64,000 bases of DNA from Yponomeuta sedellus (taxonomy: Eukaryota > Arthropoda > Insecta > Lepidoptera > Yponomeutidae), in assembly GCA_934045075.1 (NCBI GenBank), contig OW203732.1, positions 8,519,001-8,583,000 of the forward strand, given 5' to 3'. The position numbers and the translations under genes are program-made. The notes beneath the pieces were generated by a model. That model worked only from the letters and a program-made list of their open reading frames with translations. It was not told the DNA's origin and made no database searches. Each line of letters opens with the position of its first letter. Positions within the stretch are counted from its first letter, which is position 1. Shown here one piece after another: positions 42,101-57,100 of the stretch.

Positions 42101-45100
42101 GTCTCCTTTCATATCATTAAGAAAACGCAAAACTGTCTTTTATCTCTTACAGAGATAAACTTGCCTTTGTACATGTTATTTCTTATGTAATGTCCTATTT
42201 AATGATTTGTGTGCAATAGAGTATAATAATATTTTTTTTATTTATTTATTTAAGGCACATAAGTGTAATGAAATTAAACAAACCAAAATCACAAAAACGG
42301 TTTATGCGTGTTAAAAGGTTTATGCGCGATTTTCGGAGTACACTCTATACAATACACAACATACACCATGATTAAGCTCTGCGAATCGGAGCGAAACCTG
42401 GTCGGACTTTTCCGATATAACAACACCCGTAAGTAAATCCGGACTAGCAGTCTACAATGTGTTGTGCTTACGAAAGTTTTAGTTCAAAAATACACAACAG
42501 TTTATATATAATATGGTAATCAACATTAAGTTGATTAACTTAAACCCGGATTCACCTACTTGCTTAAGTAAGTGAATCCGGAACCAAGCTGATAATATGT
42601 GGTGTTTAGGAAGGTAAGTTCGAACATTAGTTTTAGCTTAAGAGGTACTTTTTCAATATAAATCTCCTTATAACTGTCACATACATTTTACATTCACTTC
42701 GAACTTTAAAGACTTTCTTATGCAGTTGAGCGTACATTATGTAAATGAAGGGTACATACGGTGGCTATAGGGTGAAACACGTCCGGGAACGTGCTGAGAC
42801 ACTGCACTAATGCACTGTACTCTATGTGGAGCAAAATGCAATTCGTTGTTGTCAGGGCCGTGTACACCTGCATTTAAACACAGGCCCATTAATCTGCGGA
42901 ATGCTCTTGAGAACGCCGCGTAAGCCGAGCTTTACTCTGCACAAGAGGATTATCGTTTCATTTCTGTTTGAATGCGGGAATTAACGTCGTCGTTAAAACA
43001 TTTAAGTAAAATCGTAAAATAAAGCTCAAAATATGTAGCGCGTTGCTAGTGATTACACTAGGCAAGCCTTAATTAATCCACGATTGTGATTTGGTTGATG
43101 ATTTTGCTAAGCTGATCTGAGCTAATCAGAATCATAAGATAAAAGTACAAGTGAACCCTGTTTGTAAAGTTAATACAAGCTTAATATTAAATTGTCATAG
43201 CTGGAATTCAATGGAATCTGTTCACTTCTGGATATAAGCCTCCGCCCCTATTCTTGTTTTAATTATCACTTTAAATTTCAAGTATGTGTCAGAAAATAAA
43301 AGGTAATGTTGAGCATACCAATGCTTTTGCACCAATGCAGGTTTGCAAAGCAAAGTAGAATAAAACGACATACCTTAGGCAAACCATAAAGCATTTCAAT
43401 GGCCCCAAATTGACTCCCAGGCCCAATAGAGGAGACCACGTTGCCATGGTGACTCACAAGGTTGCAGTGACCCTGAAATATAAAATATTGGAGACAATAT
43501 TAGATATTTATTTAATTTCATTCAAATTTGGTCTACACATACAAACAGTTGATAGAAATCATTACGGGATGCCATAATTACTTCTAAGTAATAAATAAAA
43601 ATAAATAAATATTAATGGAGATATTACACAGATCTCGTTAGCCCTATACTAAGTACAACTAATTGACTTGTGTTATTTATAGGTGCTAACTCGACGATAG
43701 ATTTAATACAATAAATACCTATATAACATCCAAGACCCGAGACAAACTACAAAAGTTCGTTTCCTAGTTTGACCCGGCCGGGGATCGAACCCGAGACCTT
43801 CTGCTTTACAGTCAGCGTGCCAAACTGCTGCGCCACCGAGCCCCTCTTTAGTCAACTCGTTCATTTAACATAAAATACGTATTATTTCCTATTAGAAGTA
43901 TGTGTTGTGTTACTTTGATTGACAGGATACGCAATAGTCTGATTAGAGAACGTAGTCGACTGAAAGAGTATGTAGTGACTAGAATTGAGAAAGGAATGTT
44001 GCGTTGGTTTGGACATGTGGAGAGGATGAAGGAAGAAAGATTCACGAAACAAATATATATTGCGAATGTGAGTGGAAGGCCTGGTAAGGTACGTCCCAGA
44101 GGACGCCTAAATAGAGGATGTATTAGCAAAGGGGAAGATAAAAAATACCCGGAACCGGCGTAAGTGCATGCAACGACTTATGAACGTTGATGAAGCGAAG
44201 GTGATCTGTCAGCATCTTGGCAAATGGCAGACCCTGGTTTCTGCCTACCCCTCTGGGAGACAGACGTGTATATATGTATTTCCTATTATCAATAGCTTGA
44301 CATGTAACGAAAACGTTTACAATTAGATTAAAGTTCAATGAAAAGAAATACATAAAACTCTCCGCAGCGCAGAATCCCAGTTACTCACACGTCCACCATT
44401 CATTAACAAACGTTGAAGATCATCTATTGGCACAAAAAAAACGTTTGGCATCCGTAAACTTTGTTATCATTCGATAGACCGTTGCTATACACTATTGCTA
44501 TAAAGCGTCTTTAGGTGTTTTGGAATCTGTGTTCCAGAACACAGTACATTGTTATAGTGCTCCCACATTGCCGTTAGAAAATGTTTAGTAATTTTTGTAA
44601 CATTTGTTAGCAAACATTTAATTGCAAATGTTAAAAAATGTTTTCATGTTAGAAAATGTTTAGTAACGTTAAGTTAACAAATTATAGCAAAACAAATTAT
44701 AACAAAATTAAACATGTGTTACCTTTTGTTTGTAAACCTTTTATAAAGGTTTAAAATGTAAGGTTAAAATGAAAGCTATTACAATGAGCAAATCCTCTTC
44801 CATCTTCGTGTAGACTCCCTCAGAACGCTAAGCAAACTGCGAGCCAACACCAGTTTTAAATGTTAGTAAAGATTAATAAACATTTTCTATTAGTGTAGGA
44901 GCACAGTTCCTAACAAAATGTAACAATTGACAACATTTGTTAGTAAATTTTTTTATGTTAGAAAATGTTTACAAATATTTTCTAATGGCAATATGGGAGC
45001 ACCAACATATAACAAAGTATCTGAAACCTTCTGCACTATGTACATATCCCGGCTGATATCAGCGGCGTGCTGGATGACCTCATTGTCGGGCAACACGATG

Positions 45101-48100
45101 GTCCGGCTGTTGGCCGCCACCGTCTGCAGGAAGTCGCGACTGCACTCCTGACGAAGACATAGGTCCCGATTGGACTAGGCAGATTTTCCACGTACAGATG
45201 ACAGAAGAACAACCTTTCCATTTTTGTTGCAAAGTTACCAGTAACGCAATTGGATAGTAACAAAAACTATTATATATATATCCACATTTGGTTTTTCTAC
45301 ACTTATAGAGTACAAGTGCAGTCGTTTCCAAATTATTACTTGGTGCTATCAATAAATCTATCTCTATGACGATGAATCCGAATTTAACATCATAATTCGT
45401 AACATAACTGACAAGGTTTCTGTAACGATCAAAAACACACTTGTTTCGTAAAAGGCAGCTATAGATATAGGCATATCAAAAAATTATATACCTCAGTTTA
45501 CAAAATCCATAAGATAAGAATATTCTTTATTTTACACTTATTGTATTGTATCCATATTAACAATATACTAAAACAAACTTACAAAAATGCAAATTAAATG
45601 TAACTATGTAAAACCTTGTTGTCTCCACTGCTGGGGCACGGGTCTCTTCCTGCATCGCAGGAAGGTTAGGCCATACTCCACCACGGGAGCCAAGTCCGAG
45701 TTGGTGGAGGATTGTAAGACAGTGGCGGGCCATGCTGTCAGAAGTTATCAAGCCGCCCATGAGGCCTCTGACATTATATGAAATTATATGTAAAATAAGT
45801 CCGTAATATGCAGCAGCAATAAAGGTGCTGATACAAGACACATAAGCTTGGGTATAAAATTAAGATTACGTTGCCACTACATACGATTAAGTTAGCACTA
45901 CACACAATTAACTCTGTTAAACTTACTAACTTGAAATAAAGGACATTCGAGGAGAGTTTCCACCATCTCAATGGACAAGATTTCTTGCTGAATATTAGTT
46001 GACATATGATTAAATAGCTCTTGAGTGGATACGGCGTTATTGTAGTACCTACAATAATCAAATGTTTTGTTAGTACTTTCCACGGTCATGTGCAGTACGC
46101 AAAAGTGGCTTGAGTGTGTTCACGGGTTGATGAAGACGAAATGAGTACTCGTTAATTTTCCTCCGGACATACCTACTAAACACGCTGAAATTTGGGTGGT
46201 TTAAAAGCCGTAATTAGTAATTAAAAGTGCCTTCTATTTGGACTAATACTTTTAAGTTTCTTATTAATTAATAAGAGGCATTACATAGTCTGAAAATTCG
46301 CACAAAGAACATACTTTTAAGTATCTAAGACGTAAAATAAAATAAAATAAAGTTGAGAAATCTTGTTTCCAATTTAGTAATAAAAATAAAAAAAAACATG
46401 TCCAATTAGTACCGTCTCTGCCTCTACCAGATTAATAAACGCAGACCGGCGGTACGAAATCAACATTCTGAATTGATTCGATTCGAGATTGTGTCGAGAT
46501 ATTTTGGAAAGTGTCTTTTTGTTGCTTCTAAATCGTATTCGAGAGCTTTGTAAAGGCACCTTCATTTGCTATGGCCTTTACACCACCCAAAATTCGTGGT
46601 ACATTGATGTAGAATATTCTATCTACATCTCTATCTATATTAATTCCATTAACACTCTACATTGAATTAAAACTTTACTGAGTTATCACAAAATACCTTG
46701 TGATTTTTATGTTTGTAATATTTTTATGATTATATTTTTTTTTTTCGTCAAAACAGCCGACGACGCGAGCTCCTTCTCTCCTCACCATGAGCGAAACATG
46801 CGAGTAGTTTAAGAAATTTCCGATTCGTAGTTTATTATGAAAATTCGGTACATTGCGTAGCAGAGTCAACTTGTTAATCTGTTGGTTAACTACTTTGCAA
46901 TATACATAGAATTGTTATAGTAAACCATAAAATTGTACCTATTTCAATGAAACATGCACCTGGTCAGAGTCTTCGGAGAAAAAGTCAAGTAAACAATTCC
47001 GAAATTAAGTTAATATCGCTACTCTATATACTATAGTATCTATAATATAAAAATTAATTGGTGAATGTGTTGGTAAGCGCAAATCTCGAGAGCAGCTAAA
47101 CCGATTTCGCAATTTTTTTTAGATTATTCCTTGAAGTACGAGGATGGTTCTTAGGGAGAGAAAAAATAAATAAAGAATCGACTGTTAGGCGGTACGAAGT
47201 TCGCTGGGTGAGCTAGTTATAATATAATAAATAATACCATTGAATTTGAAATTCAATGATAATACTAAGTATAGTAAATTGTGCTTGCGAAAGTTTTAGA
47301 TTCCGAAATTTCTTTTCGGGTTCAACTTCCTTTTCATCTAAATATAAATAAAATAAGCGTAGATATATATAAAACGCGTATCCGCATCCTTGTTGCCTTG
47401 AAACTATATTTTCTATCCAAACCGACAATAGAATACAAAGAAAAAACTCACCACTGGACGCAAAAGAACTTTTTGACTCGAGCCTTGATTTTGTGACTCA
47501 CGTGGTTAACGGAGAGGAAATAAAACAGCTCCCTCATCGACTCCTGCAGAAATAGAATAAAAATCGGCAGTTAATTGCATCCGCTCGCCACTCATTTCAT
47601 TATCGGAAAATCTCCGCACAAATTTATAAAACAGGTATTTTCCCTAAATGATAATGCACATTCGTACGCTTCTCTTATTTTTTACGCAAAACAGAATTTG
47701 AATCGTATTTATCAATGTCAAGATTTTTATGTAGCCCATTGCAGGGCACAAGCCTTCTCTCAGAGAGCGGACATGGGCTAAATTATCACGCGTGCCCACC
47801 GCGGACTATAAATTTCTACGCTGGACTATGTGAATACGATACCTTCCTCTAAAGGTCGCTAAAACGAATTTTCGAAAACCTCATGCCATAGATAAGTAAG
47901 ACAAGGATGAAATACAAATTTAGTACAACAATAAGTGTTACAGTTGCCCAAATAGGAACCTCATTATTGTATAAAGTTCCATATACATTAGTTTTAAAGA
48001 CCTAAAAGTAACCATATACATATAATTATTCATACTTTCATCTAGGGTAGGCAAATAACAAAATTTGTCACTTTCCAAGGTCCTGCCTGGCATATCTTTT

Positions 48101-51100
48101 TCGGTTCACTACAATCAATTGCTCGCTTGCCTCATTAATAAATAAGTACCAAATATGGTACTTATGTATTAATGAAGAGCAAGATATCAATAGATATACG
48201 TAGAAACGGACCTACGCCCGTCATATTAAGTTATGTACCTTAAATTTCTGTTTCCTTTGGTGCGCCAGCATGTAAATGCTGCTCAACTTTGCCGTGTAGA
48301 AACACAGGACGTAGGATCCCATAATAAACAAGAATGAAACCTTGAACACAAAAAGGAACACAGGTTGTCTACACTCCTTTAGATGTTCGTCTACCATACA
48401 CTCCCTTAGATGTTCTAAAACAAGATCGGAAGAGATCGCTGTTAGCGATAAGACCGCCAATTGTATAACATTATTAAATTTAAGAATCATGGTTGTAATA
48501 TTTTTCTGGTTGTGCAATAAAGTGTTCTCTCTCTATCTACCTATCCATCCATCCATCCGTCCGTCCGTCCGTCCGTCCGTCCGTCCGTCCGTCCGTCCGT
48601 CCGTCCGTCCGTCCGTCCGTCCGTCCGTCCGTCCGTCCGTCCGTCCGTCCGTCCGTCCATCCATCCATCCATCCATCCATCCATCCATCCATCCATCCAT
48701 CCATCCATCTATCCATCCATCCATCCATCTAAAACAGATTCGATAAAGTAGATAGATAGATAGAGGTAGGAACACTTTATTGTACATAAAAATGGAAATT
48801 ACACAGATATTTCTTAACCTAAGAGTACAAACGGCAGCCTTATCACTAAAGTACCATTTTCTACAACGGTCACGGTTTACACTGTTACAAGATTGACACT
48901 GAAGTCTGCCTCAAACACTAAAGGCCAGTTTCTGAATTGAGATTTCGCTAAGTAAATGGTTAACTGTAGTGCTGTCTCTTCGAATTTGTCAGAAAAGAGC
49001 GTGACAGAACGTTTCTTAAGTATTTACTTAGTGAAATTCTCAATTCAGGAACTGGCACTTTGGCTTTCACGGCATTATCCTTCAATCTCAACTAGTATAA
49101 ATAAAAGTAAGTATAGAATAAAAACCGTGCCTGTACGTCGATCAGAACGGTGCCATCAGAACGAAAAACGCCACCGAGTGTACCTACCAAAAACAAACGC
49201 CGACCACGGTAGATTTATCAAAAGCCAGCGACAGATAAGTTATTGGTGTGCTACCACGTACTTCTTATTTTACTTCTTCCTTATGAAATGTGTCTCTGTC
49301 ATTAGATGTTCTGAATAACTTTTCCGCAGATAAACACCACCCACTCTCGATATGAACCCTTTATATGTCCCCACTGTTAGGGCACGGGTCTCTTCCTGTA
49401 CGGTAGGAAGGTTAGGCCATACTCCACCACGGGGGCCAAATCCGGGTTGGTGGATAGTAAGACAGTGGCGGGCCTTACTGTCAGAAGTTATCAAGCCGCC
49501 TATAAGGCCTCTGACATGGCTTAACGACTGCCATTACATGACAGCCGGCACCAATGGCTTAACGTGCCTTGCGAAGCACGGAAGCGCTCGGAAAAAATGC
49601 CACTAGCGGTAGTCACGAGATGGTCACCCATCCAGTACCTGACCGCGCCTGTTGTTGCTTAACCCAAGTGATTGTTTCCAATCACCCGGTCCCGCTAGGC
49701 CACGAGCGTTTCGCACCGCACCCACTCTCATTCCTACCTATTTGAAGTTTTCTCATTGGAAAATAATTTCATGTCCTTATCTCTCATTTTAAATCTATTT
49801 TCTTCAATAGATTATCTACAAAAACTCTAATGGGTGTACTCACCACTAGCAAATCAGTCCCACCAGGAGAATACGCACCCGTGCCTGCGCCGACAACTAC
49901 AGAGGTACCAAAGGCTAGCGCGGTCAGAGTCGGTGACTCGTGTTTCGCATCATTTGTCACAAACACCTTCGTTTCCCAATATATGAGCTGCATCATCCAG
50001 GAATGCTAAAGGGTTTTATACAGAGATTTGGTATCCGTGGACGTTGCTCAGTTGCTTTTCGAGTGGGTTTGCAACAAAAATGTGGATAATGTTGAGACAA
50101 AAAAAGAGAGAGCAGTCGACCCGTTGCTGCGAGTACGGGACGAGAAACAATCGCTCTACTCCCCTATAAAAACACGTGCTTTAGGCCCGTTGGCTCCCTC
50201 TCAGAGACGTTCTTCAGCACTGCTGAAGAACATCCCAACCCCCTGATCCGCGAAGCAGCGGCTTACTCTCCGCCCACGACGGACCCACGTTACCTGGTGC
50301 GCAGGCCCAGGAACGTACTCGTTGACCCGCCCGACAAATTGTCGTCTGACCTGAACCACCTCTTAGAGGCTCGGTCTCAGTCAGACGCGCCCCCCTCCTC
50401 TGCCAGTGTCCCCCCTAGGGGAGGCACTGCTCTTTCATAGCAGTTTTGTAATATAAACTCTTCTAAGCGGACGCTCCGCTAGGGAGCTCCGCTGTGCGCC
50501 CTCCTCGGCCTCGAGGGGGGTCGCTCCCGATGTGGGTTTAGGGGTCTCTAGGACCAAAACCAGTCCCAAGGTGGTGTTTAGTGGGTAGGCGCACTTCTTG
50601 TGAGTCCCACATTGGCAGCACGGCCGGGTCCGTGCTGTTATGCATGAGCATTCACCACCTCCCTCCCCCGTGTCCTCCGGAGGGTGCCCTTTATAGGGTT
50701 AAAAAAAAAAAAAAAAAGCCCGTTGGCTGAGATCCATCGAGCTCAAGTCAAAGATAGACAGAAAAATCTGAAGGGCTGCTGCGAGTGAGCAAGACATACA
50801 TACGTCCTGCAATCAACTTGTACCTGCTTTCTCCAGTGTGTAAGGTGGATAAACGTTGATTAGCTGTCGACTTTAGTAAGTTGTGAACGATATCGCGTTA
50901 AAGATTTTTTGATACGTATAAACGAACAGGTTGTTAAAATCCTACACTGAATTATAAAAATAAAGCTACATAGAAAAGGAGAAATGTAAACAAAAGTATG
51001 CTTTTTGCCAATATAGTAAGTAGGGATTGCCATACTTTACGACATAGCTTCCTTGGACAAGCGTACAGATACAAGAAGCAGCCGCCCCAATAGCTCAGCA

Positions 51101-54100
51101 TTCCGATTACGATGCCGTATCGCATTAGGCAAAGGAACTAAAACAATAATGTAGATAATACTTAACAAATACAAGTATATATTTATTTAGACCCTGCATA
51201 AGTAGTACGACAACTGACGGTAGGTGCGCGTTTTAAAGTAACGACTTTCTCGTAGGTACATTAACTGTCAAGTTATAACATTTTACTTAGCACCACAAAA
51301 CGCGTGGCTCTTGTTGTCATACTAACCATGCAGACATAAGATTATTAAGTGAAATTACGTTACACCCGTAGAAAACTACACAGTATACTATCGCTTTGCC
51401 ATCGCATAGTCCTAAAACTCGTACTTTAACAAACAATATCGTAAAAACCTATTTAGAGGCTAAAAATTCCACCCATGCCGGGATTCGAACCCGCGACCTC
51501 TGGCTATCCGTGCCAGAGGTCGCGGGTTCGAATCCCGGCATGAGTGGAATTTTTAGCCTATTAATAGGTTTTTTAAAATTGTTCTTAGCACGGGTTAGTG
51601 CATTAAAAATAATATACCAATAACGTATTTATAGGTCTGGACTACTGACTTCAATTCGAATGTTTTATCCACTGCACAGATACTCACTTTAGCGTTACTG
51701 TAAAAGCTCTGCTCCCACCGTTTCAAATAGTCCCAGATGTGCCAGAACTGCAATATGGGACATAACCGGGCCACTTGACCCCCTGCGCTCTCCCCTTGAG
51801 GGTCCATGGTATCGCTGAATATGTACACAGGAAACACAGATATGATGTCCAGGTAAAACCCAAAAGTGGACATTTTCACCTCCGCAATCTCTTTCACCGT
51901 TGTCTTTATGACACTCTGAAATCACACATTAGTAAGTAAACTCACGTGTGAAGCCTGGAGATAGAGACTAAGATTAACCATCTTTCCTGATCCTGAGAAG
52001 CTTTTCTCACACATAATTGGGATTAAGATGACCGACTTTGCCTTGGTTAAACTTCTCTTAGAGATATTTTCGGTGAGTTCAGTGATTGGGCAGTGAGCTG
52101 GTCAATCAGAAAAACCGTAAACTACCGATCGTGAACTACCAACCAGTTTCAACGGGAACGTCACGTCTCTGAGTCAATATAGTAATATAGATCCCCCACT
52201 CTAACATTAAAAGCAAACTTGTTAACTAAACGAAGTTTTGCATTTGCTTGCATATCGCGTCGTTCACTATATCGAATACCAGTTGATATTTTTTTGGAAC
52301 GACAACTATAAATAGAAGATGTTAGTCGGCATCAGGCGTGTAGCCTTAAAAGTACTTATAGAATACGAAGACAGCCATCATCAGTCTCAACCATTTTGGA
52401 GGGAGATAGATGACCCGAACACCAATGAAACAAAGAACTTCCTATAAGGATTGGCTGATATGTACCTTTTGTACAATAGCAGTAGTCAGCTGCAAATAAA
52501 TGTGTAGCAACAGTCCAGTTTTCACAACGGCACAGAATATCTCTTCCAGCTTGTTGGTGTTGTGCGCCAGAATAGCCACGTAAGGACACATTATGCATGA
52601 ATACAGCACCAGAAAGAGATGTATCGCGTCGATCATTCGCGTCTGTAATTTCATATCAAAATTCATGAATAAGTTGTTGAAGGTAGGGTCTTAAGTAACT
52701 AGTGTTAGCTGTCTAAATGGAACGCAATCGTAAATCGGACCAATCAAGGGCAACAATCCATGATTCAGAATCTCCTTTCATCCACAATAAGTATGTCTCT
52801 CACAAATTTAATAAAATTTTGTCAAATCGTAGCTTATCAAACATCGCAGCTCAAGTTAAATTTTTACCTTTTTACCAACGTCTCTCTGGCCGTTATTCAA
52901 ATAATTGTTCAACCGCGCAAGTATTTTTCCTATGGAATGGTACACATTAGAAATATTTTTTGATGATTGAAACAATTTAATTAATTAATAATTGAAAAAA
53001 AAACACCTGTGTGGTGTTGTTTGCTAAGCTCCAAAATTCCCTTTTAAAAGCCTTAATAAGGAATATAGGTATACCTATGTTCCTTATTAAGGCTTTTTGA
53101 AACGTCACACAAATAATATTTGTTTTTATATTATAGTCGTTCATTCTTTCTTGACATAATATGAAGACGTATGAAAGTATGAATAGAAAGAAACGTAAAT
53201 ATGCGACAACCGGGACGTGTTATGTTAAATGCAAATAAATTTTATGCAAACAGTCCCTCTTTGTACGACTGTTCGTTGATAGTAAGTGCTACGCCGCTGA
53301 TTCCGTAGCTTAGTCTACCATAGTTATTACGTAGCGCTGATATTGTCCTAGTATAATTTTAAGACTACAAAAAGAACATACAAAGCTGGTGTTAGGCTCC
53401 AGTATCCAAGGGAAAGACGAACTGAGACATATACGTGGGAAGTCCACTGTCGTCACGTTTTTAGCCAGTACGTACAACTCCAAATATTCCGTTGTAAACT
53501 TCGCCTTACGGAAATTTTTGTCATCTGCATGGAAATAAACTTTTGTTCGTTATCTGTTTCCAATGCATCTTAACAACTTTGGCCTTACATCAATCTAACA
53601 TGGGCAACTCTTACCTAACTGTGTTTCTACTTATTCTATACAACGAGTTGAAAATATTGCAAAATCTAAGCAGTATCAATAAATTAAACCACTTCAGACA
53701 AAAAAGGTTTCTTTTTCATTTTCAATGATTTTGAAACTTGACGAGGGTCGATTTCGGGTTTACTCGCTTTGGCTTACTTTATTGACACGTTAATAATGAG
53801 CGGAAGTGACCACTCAGCCGATTAATGTAGAAGAAATGTAATGCCAATACGTCTTCCACAGTTAGCGCGTGGTATCACTACTACCAATAGTCTATATTCA
53901 TAGGTGCTATATTACATTCGTAGGCTACTACAAATTACTTAACAAATGCAGTATTTGGATGAAAGGTTTCCTCTCTCAATATCTATATATTATATAGATA
54001 TTGTATCAGAAAAAAGTTACACTATTATAGCCTTTATCACCTCGGTAATACATGTGTGAATCATCCGTGAAGGTCGAATCTTCATCCGCTACGCCCGCTA

Positions 54101-57100
54101 AGTGGTCTTTAAGCACTTTCATTGGTCGGTATCGAGTGCGGATCAGCCTCGAGTCTCCTTTGTCGTACTCTTCTATGGCTTTCTGTATTATTGCGACAAA
54201 TACCAAGTTATTGAGCGGGTAAATGATAAAATATTTTTCTAGTGTCGCTTTACGAATGTGACTATGACTTACCCAATAGCCTACGCTCGGGGACTCAGGC
54301 ATCGTAGGAAGATCGGGAGGAAAATCAGTTGATGGAAAAATAAAAACGGTCGACAACAATAGAAATTATGAAAATGGGCGAGTCTTAAAACAAATAAACG
54401 CAATGGAAATGGTAATAAAAAAGGACCACACAAAAATACGATGCTAATGGCGCGAGAAAATTTCCAGTAAAAAAAAACAAAAGAGCGGGAAATTGGAAAA
54501 AGATGAAAAAGTTTCAAAATACCAAAGAGGTTTGCATTCTGTCTGTGGGGCACTGACCTCTATGCTGCCATGCCAGTATTCGGTCGTATAGTACTAATGC
54601 AAATAAGTCGCCACTCACCTATTCCTTTTGCTATTTTCTTTCCTACAGTGATTTAGAAACGGCGAACAGACGTCAAAGTAAATTTGAGTATATTTTAAAT
54701 TTACAGGTATTTAATAAACTCACGCCCTGTTTCCCGAAAAGGTAAGCAGAGAGCAAGGTTTGCCTCCAGCGACGACCTTGACAGACCTCTTTCGCTTGAT
54801 CAACATTCAGCACGCACACCGGTTTCAGTCACTTTACAAGCAATTTGAATAAATCTTTATCTTTTCTAATTTATTAATAATTGACAATTTTTAGCCTATA
54901 TAGACCCCACTGTAAGGTACAAGCCTTCTCTCAGACAGAGACAGAGGTTTTTGAACACCTCAGACACTCAGGTTTCCTCAAGATAAAAGATAAAATTAAG
55001 AATGAAAACGAAGGTAAACTAATTTTAATTCGTAGACATTGTACTATTTGTTATCTAATTATAATTGTCTGGGTGTGCAATAAAGTATTATTTATCTCTA
55101 TCACAGAGAAAAACCTCTATCTATCATCTCCTTACGCTTACTTAATTAGTTTGAACCTGCAAATCTACCTACCTAAATTGCTACCTACCTGACGAGCTTT
55201 ACATTTCTTCAGTCTCGTATCGAGAATGTTGCGAATCTTCAAAAACGTAGCTGGTTGCTCGGACATAGCTTTCATAAAATCTGTTCGCCGCAACATCTGC
55301 GGACAAGAAAATAAGTTACAAAGGTGACTATTTGGTGTAGTGCCAACTGATAGTTAATATCATTTACCAATTATTTAGCTGACAAGAATGATTGTGGGCA
55401 TTACCACCCAATGATGGCACAACCTTGCGCTATGGCGCTCATTAGGGGAGGGCTATGTCCAGCAGTGGACTAATATAGCCTGAAGAAGAAGAAGAAGAAT
55501 GACTGCCCCGCTACGTGGCAGATGAGACTATGGCACCTTAAATGTACTTTTAAATTATTACATTTTCTTTTTGTTGTTCGATCGATACCGATATCGACCC
55601 TTGTATGTCCCCACTACCGTGGCACGAGTCTCTTCCTGTATCGCAGGAAGGTTAGGCCATTCCACCACGGTGGCCCATTCCGGGTTAGTAGAGGATTGTA
55701 AGACAGTGGCGGGCCTTACTGTCAGAATTTATCAAGCCACCCTCAAGGCATCTGACATGGTTTAACGACTGCCATTGCATGAGAGCCGGTACCAACGGCA
55801 AAAAATGTCACTACCGGTAGTCACGGGATGGTCCTGCACCTTACGCGCCTGTTGTTGCTTAACTCAAGTGATTGATTGCAATCACTCGGTTCGTCTAGGC
55901 CACGAGCGCGCTTTTTGTAGGACACTGTATACATTACATAAACTCACGCCTGTATCCCGAAGAGATAGGCAGAGACCAGATATCGTCACTTGCTATGGTC
56001 CCAACAAACCTCAACAAACAATATTGGGTGTAATTTTTATCAATTTATAGGGAAGAGCGGGTGATCGTGCTCTTCCACTATAAAAGGAAATTTCCTGCCA
56101 GGCAGATCGTAGGCCTGGGGACGGCCGGTCCAACTATTGTTAGTCGGACGTTATATTTATGGTATGTCATAATATTGAAACACTTTCATTGCGCGGTGCA
56201 GGAATGTTGGTGTAGTGCGCGCGCAGACTTGACATGTGCTCGCCACAAATTTCTTATTAATTTAATGGATATGACTAATGGTATTACCTAAATAAAACTT
56301 ATAAAGAACAGATAGTCCAAGAGCACAAAGGCACTTTAGCAAAGGGGAAATAAAAAGTACCCGCAACCGGCGTGAGGGCATGCAACGACTTATAAACGTT
56401 GATGAAGTGAAGGTGATCTGTCAGGATCGTGGCAAGTGGCATTCCCTGGTCTCTGCCTACGCCTCTGGGATACTGGCGTGAGGTTATATATGTATGTATA
56501 ACCCAAGAGTTCTATAGGTAAAAACAATTACCTGAACTTCAACATAAGTGGCCGCTGTAACAGTAACTTTCGCTGGTATCGAATACAGCAAACTCAACTC
56601 TCCAAGTACCTACAAACAACAATAAAAGTATCATTATGTTCTACAAACTTTAGCCTTGCTATTAAGATTCGTAATTATGTACCAACGTATCTCAGATTTT
56701 CTCTCTCTCTGTCTCTTCGAGAAGTTTATGGATTAAATGGAGTGAGTTAAAGCAGAAAATGGTCTATATGTGACAAATTTTATGCAAATCGATTAGCATG
56801 CGTGATGGAAAACCAAAAGGATGAATGAACAACAACTTCGCATTCACTTCACTTTGACATTCACTATATTAGTGGAGAGATAGTTGGATCGGAGCGTTCC
56901 GAATTAGAGTATTACTTTTTTCTGGTGCCTACAATAAAATAACGTATAAAATATTTATCACCAACTGGATTAAGTGACATCCGTGTGATTAATACCATCG
57001 ATAAAATATTTAAAATTTTATCTATCTATCTTTAAGTATATTAACATCGATAAAATAATTAATATTTTATCGATGTTAATTTACTTATTATACTTATCGA

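Noticed and set aside
48342..48787. Frames rich in PSVR or MDGW repeats
   Set aside because: Translation of the CCGT/CCAT microsatellite.
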